The notes below the pieces were generated by a model, which saw only the letters and a list, made by a program, of their open reading frames with translations, searched no databases and had not been told where the DNA came from. From positions 1,116,001 to 1,180,000 of the forward strand of contig NZ_CP114777.1 of the NCBI RefSeq assembly GCF_027359355.1: a stretch of DNA of 64,000 nucleotides, given 5' to 3'. Shown in pieces: positions 9,527 to 17,037 of the stretch (its first letter is position 1; every line of letters starts with the position of its first letter). This DNA comes from Prochlorococcus marinus str. MIT 1214 (GTDB lineage: Bacteria; Cyanobacteriota; Cyanobacteriia; PCC-6307; Cyanobiaceae). The translations under genes and the position numbers were made by a program.

Positions 9527-10414
9527 ATGAAGGAATTAATCCAAAAGGCTCTTACAAGTTCAAATAAAGTAAACAACAACTCATTAATAGAAAAAATAAT
9601 TCCTGTAGGCGGAGGTTGTATCCATAAAGCTTGGTGCATTCATTTCCAAAATGGCAAGAGAGTTTTTGCCAAATCAAATCACATTGACAATATTAATATG
9701 TTTAAGTTCGAACGTGAGTGTCTTTCAGTTCTAAAAAGATTTTCCAATAAATCGTATATCTGCGTTCCTAAAACAATTGATCTCATAAGTTATCAAAATA
9801 TATCTATACTTTTTTTAGAATGGATTGATCTCAAACAAACCCAACAAAATCTCCTTGGGAAGGGCTTAGCACTACTGCATAAATCTTCGAGTGAATGGAG
9901 CCAAAAAAATTTCGGATGGGAAGAAGAAGGTTTTATAGGTTCTAGCACCCAAATAAGAGGGTGGGAGGATAACTGGGGCGAATTCTTTGTAAATTATCGT
10001 CTTCGACCACAACTTATAAAAGCAAAAGAATGGGGGGTTAAAGTTCATGATTATGAAGATGTTTTAATATATTTACGCTCATATCTAAATGATCATCAGC
10101 CAAGAGTCTCAATAGTTCATGGTGATCTATGGTTAGGTAATTGTGGAAGTACTAAGAATGGTTTAGGAAGTCTTTATGACCCTGCTAGTTATTGGGCTGA
10201 CAGAGAAGTTGATATCTCAATGACTAAACTATTTGGTGGTTTTAATAGAGAATTTTATAAAGGGTACGAAGAGGTTTGGCCACTAGATAAATTTTCACAA
10301 GATAGAACTGATATTTATAATCTATACCATTTGCTTAATCACGCAAATATGTTTGGTGGATCCTATAAGGAAAATTCACTGAAAATACTAAAAAACCTGA
10401 GATCTCGTATGTAA
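9527..10414 (+). CDS. Fructosamine kinase family protein
   Basis: Aminoglycoside-phosphotransferase-fold kinase related to fructosamine-3-kinase, which phosphorylates glycated lysines or ribulosamines so they fall off the protein. The 295-aa product shows a P-loop-like GGGCIHKAW (28-36), ATP lysine in VFAKSNH (46-52), catalytic loop HGDLWLGN (198-205) and the metal aspartate in LYDPASYWADREVD (216-229). All kinase residues appear present. ATG start follows GTGA of its short leader. It stands alone between crtD and a convergent membrane protein, giving no pathway hint; a protein-repair role is inferred from the family. Confidence 0.87.
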   Translation: MKELIQKALTSSNKVNNNSLIEKIIPVGGGCIHKAWCIHFQNGKRVFAKSNHIDNINMFKFERECLSVLKRFSNKSYICVPKTIDLISYQNISILFLEWIDLKQTQQNLLGKGLALLHKSSSEWSQKNFGWEEEGFIGSSTQIRGWEDNWGEFFVNYRLRPQLIKAKEWGVKVHDYEDVLIYLRSYLNDHQPRVSIVHGDLWLGNCGSTKNGLGSLYDPASYWADREVDISMTKLFGGFNREFYKGYEEVWPLDKFSQDRTDIYNLYHLLNHANMFGGSYKENSLKILKNLRSRM

Positions 10415-10450
10415 CGAAACCTCAGATTTGATGTTCTCTCTATTATTAAT

Positions 10451-10813
10451 TTATCCTAAGTACTCTTTTTTAAGATTTTGAACTTTGTCAAATACAGCTG
10501 TTCTTTTTTCACTTGTTGTTAAGTTCTGCCAGCTCCATTGGCCTAAAACAACAATTCCAAGAAGTTCCAGTAAACCAGGAAGAATTGGGAAAAAATTAAC
10601 TGTATCAATAACAACCTTGATTAAAACTTGGGCTAAAACAACAACGGCAATGATGCCTGCCGCCTTGCCATACTTACCCATCTGAGTCCAATCAATTTTG
10701 CTCAAAGATTCATTAACTTTTCCCATTACATCACTGTAACGTTCTGAAAAATTAACACCTTCTGTTTTCCCTGCCTTTGATTCATCTTTAGAATCAGGAT
10801 TTACATCAGACAT
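10451..10813 (-). CDS. CAAD-domain (CURT1-like) membrane protein
   Basis: A 120-aa protein of the CAAD/CURT1 family, small thylakoid proteins that oligomerise and bend membranes at grana edges or, as appended domains, anchor aminoacyl-tRNA synthetases. It has an acidic Ser/Lys-rich N-terminus, a first membrane segment (AAGIIAVVVLAQVLIKVV), a short loop with NFFPILPG, a second segment (LLELLGIVVLGQWSWQNL) and an amphipathic basic C-terminus, the family layout. The ATG at 10811-10813 is preferred to a GTG two codons upstream. A direct role in Prochlorococcus thylakoid shape is inference. Confidence 0.85.
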   Translation of the reverse strand: MSDVNPDSKDESKAGKTEGVNFSERYSDVMGKVNESLSKIDWTQMGKYGKAAGIIAVVVLAQVLIKVVIDTVNFFPILPGLLELLGIVVLGQWSWQNLTTSEKRTAVFDKVQNLKKEYLG

Positions 10814-10936
10814 GAACACAAGCTACTAAGCAAATATGGACTGAGCGTATCGAATTAATTTAATAAATGCCATAGTTTGAATAGAGATAAGTCCGAACCA
10901 AAATAGAGAGGATGCCGAATCAAATCATTTTTTTTC

Positions 10937-11449
10937 ATGAAAATTCCAAAATTTATTGAATTCCATAACGAAACGAATTGTGTTCTCTCCAGATTTTTAA
11001 AGGCTGCAGAGCCAGAGGAAGGCTGCTGTATGTTAATTGGGAAAAAAAATAGCTCATCCAAAGATCACAAAAGAAATATTTGGGAGGTAACTCACATCTG
11101 GAATTGTCGAAATATTTGGGGAGAACAAGAATCGAGATTAATTGATCACAATATAAGAGTATTTTCTAATCAAAAAAATATGCAATTGTCCAAAAAAAAT
11201 CGCTTCGAAATAGATGCTAAAGATCAAATTGCATCTTACAAATGGGCAAGAGAGAATGATCTAGAAGTTTTATGTTGTGCTCATTCTCATCCTTCAGGTG
11301 AAAACAAACCCTCAGAAATGGATTTATTTTTACACCAATCTCCTGGTCTTATGGTTATTTCAAATAAGGATGGCGATTTACAAGCATGGTGGATTAAAAA
11401 TAAATTAAACTTTCATAGAGTGAAAATTGAATTTTTTTCTTTAACGTGA
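10937..11449 (+). CDS. JAMM/MPN-domain metallopeptidase (Mov34/M67 family)
   Basis: A 170-aa zinc isopeptidase-like protein. The JAMM motif is complete: Glu28 in PEEGC, then HSHPSGENKPSEMD (residues 116-129) with His116, His118, Ser126 and Asp129. Bacterial relatives trim C-terminal tails from ubiquitin-fold sulfur carriers to expose GG, or cleave cysteine adducts from them. It lies 23 bases upstream of a MoeB-rhodanese gene, the activating partner of such carriers, so a joint sulfur-transfer role is likely. No carrier (MoaD, ThiS or CysO type) is encoded in this window. Confidence 0.88.
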   Translation: MKIPKFIEFHNETNCVLSRFLKAAEPEEGCCMLIGKKNSSSKDHKRNIWEVTHIWNCRNIWGEQESRLIDHNIRVFSNQKNMQLSKKNRFEIDAKDQIASYKWARENDLEVLCCAHSHPSGENKPSEMDLFLHQSPGLMVISNKDGDLQAWWIKNKLNFHRVKIEFFSLT

Positions 11450-11472
11450 ATTAATCATAAAAGGTTTGATTG

Positions 11473-12621
11473 ATGGAGAGAAGCCAGAATAAATCAAGTT
11501 TAAATTCCGAGGAAATTACCAGGTATGCAAGACACATAAGTCTTCCTGAAATAGGTATTAAAGGCCAAGAAAAATTGAAGAAAAGTTCTGTTGCGTGCAT
11601 TGGGACAGGAGGACTTGGATCTCCACTTTTAATTTATCTTGCAGCCGCCGGAATTGGACGTATCGGAATAGTTGATTTTGATGTGGTTGAAGACTCAAAT
11701 TTACAAAGGCAAATCATTCATACAACAAATTCAATAGGTCTATTAAAAACAGATTCTGCTAAACAACACATACTCAAGATCAATCCTTCTTGTCGAGTTG
11801 ATTTATTCAATCAAAAGCTAACAAGTAGTAATGCTTTGGAAATACTTAAAGCTTATGATGTGATATGTGATTGTTCAGATAATTTCCCAACGCGCTACCT
11901 AATTAATGATGCTTGTATGATACTTAATAAGCCTAATATATATGGTTCAATTGCAAGGTTTGAAGGTCAGGTAAGTGTATTTAACTTGAAGGAAAATAGT
12001 CCTAACTATCGAGATCTGCTTCCTACACCCCCTCCACAAGAACTAATTCCATCATGCTCTGAAGCTGGTGTCATGGGAATTCTTCCTGGAATTATAGGTA
12101 CAATTCAAGCAGCAGAAGCCATAAAAATAATAACAAATATTGGTTTTCCACTAAACGGAAGGCTCCTCATATTTAATGCATTAAATATGAGCTTTAAAGA
12201 GCTAACGTTAAAATCAAGACCAGAGAATAGTAATATCAATAAACTAATAGATTATAATAGCTTCTGTTCCGAGGTTAAAGTTAAAAATGAGGTCGATTTA
12301 GATATAAAAAGTATTTCAGTTAAGGAATTAAAAGTGCTCCTTAATCAAGCATCAAAAGAAACATTATTGATAGATGTTCGCAACCAGATTGAGCATAATG
12401 AATGTTCAATTTCAGGCTCAAAGCTTATTCCCCTTAGTACTATTGAAAGTGGGGAATCCATTCATGAAATTAAAATTCTTGCCGCACACAAAAATCTTTA
12501 TGTATTTTGTAAAAGTGGAAAAAGATCATTGCGTGCATTAAAGCATTTAAAAAAACGTGGAATTAAAGGTATAAATATTGAAGGAGGTATTGAAGCTTGG
12601 AATCAAGAAAATATTAAATAG
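11473..12621 (+). CDS. moeB: MoeB/ThiF-type adenylyltransferase with C-terminal rhodanese domain
   Basis: E1-like enzyme that adenylates the GG tail of a sulfur carrier and, through its rhodanese domain, passes sulfur to it. The 382-aa product has the ATP site GTGGLGSP early, DFDVVEDSNLQRQ, and CDCSDNFPTRYLIND in the N-terminal domain; the rhodanese domain (about 285-382) ends with active cysteine loop FCKSGKRSLRA. The two CxxC zinc pairs usual in MoeB are not evident, so the structural zinc may be lost. ATG at 11473 is chosen over an adjacent in-frame TTG. It follows the JAMM gene and converges on cobO, two bases apart. Confidence 0.9.
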   Translation: MERSQNKSSLNSEEITRYARHISLPEIGIKGQEKLKKSSVACIGTGGLGSPLLIYLAAAGIGRIGIVDFDVVEDSNLQRQIIHTTNSIGLLKTDSAKQHILKINPSCRVDLFNQKLTSSNALEILKAYDVICDCSDNFPTRYLINDACMILNKPNIYGSIARFEGQVSVFNLKENSPNYRDLLPTPPPQELIPSCSEAGVMGILPGIIGTIQAAEAIKIITNIGFPLNGRLLIFNALNMSFKELTLKSRPENSNINKLIDYNSFCSEVKVKNEVDLDIKSISVKELKVLLNQASKETLLIDVRNQIEHNECSISGSKLIPLSTIESGESIHEIKILAAHKNLYVFCKSGKRSLRALKHLKKRGIKGINIEGGIEAWNQENIK

Positions 12622-12623
12622 AG

Positions 12624-13775
12624 CTAATAATCAACTCCTCTCTTTAAATCAACTCCTTTTTCTGCATAGTGCTTATGACACACCATCTCAGAATGAACAC
12701 TTGCCAAATCAAAATATATAGGTTGGTTTTTACATCTTCCTGTAATAATCACTTCGGTCTCTGATGGTTTGCGTAGCAAGGTTTGAACAATAGGCTCAAC
12801 CGGTAGGAGTTCTAAATCAACGGTTGGATTTAACTCATCCAAAATCACAGTCTTATAAAGACCACTTGAAATCGCTGCCCTTGCAATTTCCCATGCTCTT
12901 TCAGCTTCTACATAATCAATGGGCTTTTGCTGGCCCCTCCAAACAATCGCATCTCTACCAGATCTAAGATGATCGACTAAATGCGGATAACTTTCTCGAA
13001 GAGCCGCAATAGCGGCATCCTCTGTGTAACCACTACCTCCCTTAAGCCATTGTAAAATCAATACACGATGACTTTTATCCTGACTTATTCCTCTACCAAT
13101 AGCTTGTAAAGCTTTACCCAAAGCACTGGTTGATTTACCTTTCCCTTCACCGGTATATATTTCAATCCCACCAACATTATTCTCAAAAAGAATTTCATCG
13201 TTATTAATCTCAGGACGTCTGTGTGCTCTCATCTCAGAATGAAGTTCCGCAACTTTAATCAGAGGATTTGGTGCAGCTCTTCCAGTGACGATAATTTCCA
13301 TACCGTTAGGTCTTGCAGTAAGAGTTTGAACAACTTCTTCAACAGGCAATAATCCCAAATCCAGAACAGGATTCAATTCGTCCAAAACAACAACTGAATA
13401 TAAAGCACTAGCAATTGCCCCCTTTGCTATGTCCCAACCTCTTTGAGCTTCCTGATAATCAAATTTAGTAGATTGATCGGAGCTAAAAAATTCACCCCTG
13501 CCAGTCCTAACTTGATCAATCAAGTGAGGGAAACCTTGCTGCAACGCATCTATTGCGGCATCTTCGTCATACGAGCGACCAGGTCCTTTCAAGAATCTAA
13601 GAAGCAATACTCTTGTTTGTCTTTTCTCACATATACCTAGTCCTATAGTCCTCAGAACCACCCCCAAAGCGGCCTGGCTCTTACCTTTACCCTCTCCGTC
13701 ATAAACATGTAATTGTCCGTGACTACGTTCCTGGCTTTCCGATGCTGTCGTAATTCCTATACCGTTTGATACCAC
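12624..13775 (-). CDS. cobO: Tandem-domain corrinoid adenosyltransferase (CobO/BtuR family)
   Basis: Transfers the adenosyl group of ATP to a cobalt(I) corrinoid in the cobalamin pathway. Usual CobO/BtuR proteins are about 180-200 aa; this one is 383 aa and consists of two homologous copies. P-loops GEGKGKS occur at residues 27-33 and 209-215, and VVLDELN (129-135) is matched by VILDELN (310-316). HSEM occurs in both C-terminal parts. Both copies keep the nucleotide motifs. Start is GTG. Prochlorococcus makes pseudocobalamin, so the substrate is probably its precursor; whether both halves are active is unknown. Confidence 0.88.
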   Translation of the reverse strand: MVSNGIGITTASESQERSHGQLHVYDGEGKGKSQAALGVVLRTIGLGICEKRQTRVLLLRFLKGPGRSYDEDAAIDALQQGFPHLIDQVRTGRGEFFSSDQSTKFDYQEAQRGWDIAKGAIASALYSVVVLDELNPVLDLGLLPVEEVVQTLTARPNGMEIIVTGRAAPNPLIKVAELHSEMRAHRRPEINNDEILFENNVGGIEIYTGEGKGKSTSALGKALQAIGRGISQDKSHRVLILQWLKGGSGYTEDAAIAALRESYPHLVDHLRSGRDAIVWRGQQKPIDYVEAERAWEIARAAISSGLYKTVILDELNPTVDLELLPVEPIVQTLLRKPSETEVIITGRCKNQPIYFDLASVHSEMVCHKHYAEKGVDLKRGVDY

Positions 13776-13908
13776 GATCGAAAATTCTGCCTCTTACGCA
13801 TCCAACTTAACTTCTTCTACATTAGACGTCATAGAATATGCAAAATACATACACAGATGAAAGAGAGTAGGAGTCTCAATCTAATCAAATTAATGATTTT
13901 TTAAAAAA

Positions 13909-14787
13909 GTGTTTTTTAGTCAACTGGAATCTTTAACTGACTCAGAACTAAAGCAATTAACATTGTTAAGGGAGTTTATTGCAGACATCAATCATGCATG
14001 TGTTGCTTTCTCTGGAGGCGTTGATAGTTCTTTAGTAGCAACAATAGCCCAAGAACAACTAGGTTCAAAAGCCTTTGCCGTGACTGGAGTCTCTCCTTCC
14101 TTAGCTCCATATTTACTGAAGCAAGCGCGTCTTCAAGCAGATTGGATTGGTATTCATCATGAAGAATGCCATACGAATGAAATCAACGAACCAAATTACT
14201 TTAAAAATCCTGAAAATAGATGTTTTGCATGCAAACAAGAATTACATAAACATTTAAATCAAATTTCAAAGAAATTCCATAATGCTCAAGTACTGGATGG
14301 AGTGAATTATGATGATCTTCACGACTTTCGACCAGGCATTAAGGCATCTACTCAGGCTGGAGTGGTATCACCTCTTGCTGAACTAGAAATAGGTAAAGAA
14401 TCAATTCGTTCAATCTCCAAATCATTAGGGTTACCCTGGTGGGATAAACCTGCCCAACCATGTTTAGCATCTCGTATTCCTTTTGGAGAGGAAATAAATT
14501 CAACAAGGCTTGAGCAGATTGCATTAGCAGAGGAATGGATAATTAATCATGGTTTTTCAAAAGTACGTGTAAGAAGTCAAGGACTATCTGCCAGAATCGA
14601 ATTACCCGCAAATGAAATAGATCATTTTCTTAAAAGTGTTGAAAGAAATAAATTAATTAAATATTTTTTATATCTAGGTTTCCATTCTATAAGCCTGGAT
14701 CTTGAGGGTTTCATTAGTGGAAAACTCACAAGAGACATTAAGACTACTTCAAAAATAAACTCTGATTTCAAAAAGATTTTTGATTAA
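13909..14787 (+). CDS. larE: LarE-like ATP-dependent sacrificial/iron-sulfur sulfur transferase
   Basis: PP-loop enzyme related to LarE, which inserts sulfur into the nickel-pincer cofactor of lactate racemase. The 292-aa product has PP-loop SGGVDSS (35-41), a cysteine pair RCFACK (Cys105, Cys108) and [10 protein letters not shown] with Cys185. The third matches the sulfur-donating cysteine of LarE; the additional pair matches LarE types reported to hold a 4Fe-4S cluster instead of sacrificing a cysteine. No larA, larB or larC is in the window. Start is GTG. Its stop overlaps the convergent speD stop by four bases. Confidence 0.82.
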   Translation: MFFSQLESLTDSELKQLTLLREFIADINHACVAFSGGVDSSLVATIAQEQLGSKAFAVTGVSPSLAPYLLKQARLQADWIGIHHEECHTNEINEPNYFKNPENRCFACKQELHKHLNQISKKFHNAQVLDGVNYDDLHDFRPGIKASTQAGVVSPLAELEIGKESIRSISKSLGLPWWDKPAQPCLASRIPFGEEINSTRLEQIALAEEWIINHGFSKVRVRSQGLSARIELPANEIDHFLKSVERNKLIKYFLYLGFHSISLDLEGFISGKLTRDIKTTSKINSDFKKIFD

Positions 14788-15275
14788 TTTTTCACTTTTC
14801 GTGTTGATCTTGGTTCACGCTGCAAAGCTTGGATTTCTGAAGGGATCTCTCTTACGATATTTTTAAAAGAAAAATGCTTAGCCAAAAAATCTTTAAAAAG
14901 TAACTTGCAAGCTTTTTCAGGCATCGTATGGTCACCGCAAGTAAAAACATCAATTGCTGCATAGCCAATCTCAGGCCATGTGTGTATTGAGATATGAGAT
15001 TCAGCCAATAAAGCCAGTCCAGTAACTCCCTGAGGTTTAAAGCTATGTGTTACCAAATTGATGAGTGTTGCACCAGCAATTTTTGCCGATGATGTGATAG
15101 TTGTCCTTATAAAAGCTTCATCATTAAGCTTCGCATGATCACATTGATAAAGCTCAAGTATGCAGTGCCTTCCTATATTCTCACTAGAGTTTGTATTTAT
15201 GGTTTCTATATCTTTTGACTTGCAAGAGTCACCCCATCCAGGATTTGGATGCAATTCGGGGAAAAAAGGTTCCAT
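14784..15275 (-). CDS. speD: S-adenosylmethionine decarboxylase proenzyme
   Basis: Makes decarboxylated SAM, the aminopropyl donor for spermidine. The class-1B proenzyme cleaves itself at the Glu-Ser bond in [11 protein letters not shown] (Ser93 in this numbering), generating the pyruvoyl group; the essential His and Cys (FTCGDH, Cys113) follow. The ATG at 15273-15275 is used rather than an in-frame TTG three codons upstream. At 163 aa it has a roughly 35-residue N-terminal extension relative to the compact bacterial form. It lies downstream of recF on the same strand and overlaps larE tail-to-tail. Confidence 0.95.
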   Translation of the reverse strand: MEPFFPELHPNPGWGDSCKSKDIETINTNSSENIGRHCILELYQCDHAKLNDEAFIRTTITSSAKIAGATLINLVTHSFKPQGVTGLALLAESHISIHTWPEIGYAAIDVFTCGDHTMPEKACKLLFKDFLAKHFSFKNIVREIPSEIQALQREPRSTRKVKN

Positions 15276-15315
15276 ATTATCCAAAAATCATTTCCACAAT
15301 AACCGACCAATAGTT

Positions 15316-16416
15316 TCAACTAAAAGAATCTAACTGCATTAATTGTGAGTTTCGAACCCATTCACCTTCAAAAGATTCCACATGTGTTGCACTAATTAAA
15401 CACTGATGTTTTTGACCGACAGCCTCTAAAAGCAATAATTGTCGTTTGGGATCTAGCTCAGCCAACACATCATCTAAAAGCAAAATTGGATAATTTCCAT
15501 ACAGCGTTTTAATTAATTCTAATTCGGCTAATTTTAAAGCCAACACAATAGTCCTCTGCTGACCAGCAGAACCAAAACGTCTAGCATCTACCTCATTTAC
15601 TAAAAACTGTACATCATCACGATGAGGACCTACTCGACAATGACCCGTTATCTCTTCCTCAGACCTCACTTCTAAAAGTTGACTTTCAATACTCTCCCTC
15701 CAAATCCTTTCACTCTCTTCACCCTCAAGTTTACTCCCTGGCAAATATGTAATATCCAATTTCTCATGACTATTGCTTAGATATTGTTGCCAATTTGAAG
15801 CTATAGGAAGTAGACGATCTAAAACACGCCTACGTCTTCGATGAATTCTTGTACTCACCAAAGCCATTTGCATATCAAACGAATCTAATAGAATATTCTG
15901 ATTCCTACTCGACTCAATACTTAAATTACGCCAAAGCTGACTTCTTTGCCTAAGCAATCTAGAAAACCTTCCTATCAAATCAGAATAAATAGGCTCAAGT
16001 TGCTGGACAATTCTATCCAGCCAATTTCTTCTAAGAGAAGGTTCTCCTCTGATTAATTCTAGATCAAGAGCACTAAAGCCTACGCTTCTCATCGGTCCAA
16101 TTAAATCAATTTGACGAGTTAAAAGCTTTTCATTTTTGTAGGCTTTTCTACCACCTTTTCTATTTAATTCCAAAGAAAGTTGTTGATCATCTTCAATCAT
16201 CGCAGATAAACAAGCCTGATCTTGGTCCCAAAAAATCAAATCCTGATTCCGATTCGATCGATGAGAACGTAAAGTAGACAAGAGTTCTACAGATTCAAGA
16301 AGATTAGATTTACCAACTCCATTTTGACCTATGACTATCAAACGATTTTCAGTTAACTCAAACTGAAAACTTCGATAATTTCGAAAATTATTAAGTTCTA
16401 ACTGATGAAGTTGAAT
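15316..16416 (-). CDS. recF: DNA replication/repair protein RecF, with apparent ATT start
   Basis: ABC-type ATPase that loads RecA at gaps via RecOR. The coding frame includes the conserved N-terminal strand [12 protein letters not shown] before Walker A GQNGVGKS, but in that frame there is no ATG, GTG or TTG before a TTG at 16339-16341, which would delete about 25 conserved residues. An in-frame stop lies just upstream (two codons before ATT), so the only start giving the family N-terminus is ATT at 16414-16416. The ABC signature region [15 protein letters not shown] and Walker [12 protein letters not shown] are intact. It precedes speD. Confidence 0.85.
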   Translation of the reverse strand: MQLHQLELNNFRNYRSFQFELTENRLIVIGQNGVGKSNLLESVELLSTLRSHRSNRNQDLIFWDQDQACLSAMIEDDQQLSLELNRKGGRKAYKNEKLLTRQIDLIGPMRSVGFSALDLELIRGEPSLRRNWLDRIVQQLEPIYSDLIGRFSRLLRQRSQLWRNLSIESSRNQNILLDSFDMQMALVSTRIHRRRRRVLDRLLPIASNWQQYLSNSHEKLDITYLPGSKLEGEESERIWRESIESQLLEVRSEEEITGHCRVGPHRDDVQFLVNEVDARRFGSAGQQRTIVLALKLAELELIKTLYGNYPILLLDDVLAELDPKRQLLLLEAVGQKHQCLISATHVESFEGEWVRNSQLMQLDSFS

Positions 16417-16496
16417 GTTTCTTTATGGAATTTGTATGTAAGCTAATTTTAATAAGGTCTCAGATATTTGACCTTTTTTAATAAGACCCCTTCATT

Positions 16497-16570
16497 GGGC
16501 ATGTAGCTCAGTTGGATAGAGCATCAGATTCCGGTTCTGAGAGTCGGGGGTTCGAGTCCCTCCATGCTCG
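16497..16570 (+). tRNA. tRNA-Arg (CCG)
   Basis: A 74-base cloverleaf with acceptor GGGCATG paired to CATGCTC (one G-U pair), discriminator G, anticodon stem TCAGA/TCTGA around loop TTCCGGT giving anticodon CCG, and T-loop GGGTTCGAGTCCC. CCA is not encoded. It stands alone between recF and a convergent GNAT gene. Confidence 0.97.
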
Positions 16571-16583
16571 TAAATTTGATTTT

Positions 16584-17036
16584 TCAAAGTCTAAATCCCA
16601 TTGTTTTGATACCATTTGGATCTAATAAAAATCCATTAGCTTTCAATGGATTCAGTGAAATTAATGGAGCAGCAACAGAAATGCTACAGCCTGGTAACTC
16701 CCTTCTAATTATTTCAATTGCCTTAAAAACTACAATAGACATATATTTTTCTTGTTGATAGCCCGGCTCTGCAACTAAATCCCACAAATTGGCATTTAAA
16801 CCTTTATCACTGGTGACACGAACAAAGCCTACAAGATCTTTAGAGGTCTTTTGAAGGAGAGTCAAATAAAAATCACTATTTTTCAAAGCTAATTCTAATT
16901 TTCTGGGTTGATGAGTATCTTGATTACATCTTGACAAAAGCCTATTTATTTTACGTACAGAAATGTCTTCACTCCGAAGAAGAACAAACCCTTCAGGAAT
17001 CTGAGGACATTTATTTGCTGAATTTAATCCAAGCAT
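16584..17036 (-). CDS. GNAT-family N-acetyltransferase
   Basis: A 150-aa single-domain acyl-CoA-dependent acetyltransferase; substrate unknown. The core includes DLVGFVRVTSDKGLNANLWDLV (about residues 67-88, the beta4 region), a pantetheine-loop-like AEPGYQQEKYMS in place of the usual Q/RxxGxG/A, and a C-terminal NPLKANGFL. ATG follows the ppc stop by one base (TGA-C-ATG), so it is the last gene of the trpE-gshA-ppc run and is probably translationally coupled to ppc. Confidence 0.85.
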   Translation of the reverse strand: MLGLNSANKCPQIPEGFVLLRSEDISVRKINRLLSRCNQDTHQPRKLELALKNSDFYLTLLQKTSKDLVGFVRVTSDKGLNANLWDLVAEPGYQQEKYMSIVVFKAIEIIRRELPGCSISVAAPLISLNPLKANGFLLDPNGIKTMGFRL

Positions 17037-17037
17037 G

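Noticed and set aside
10395-10431. Imperfect inverted repeat at the end of the fructosamine-kinase-like gene
   Set aside because: The arms have mismatches and no clear T-run follows; too weak to call a terminator.
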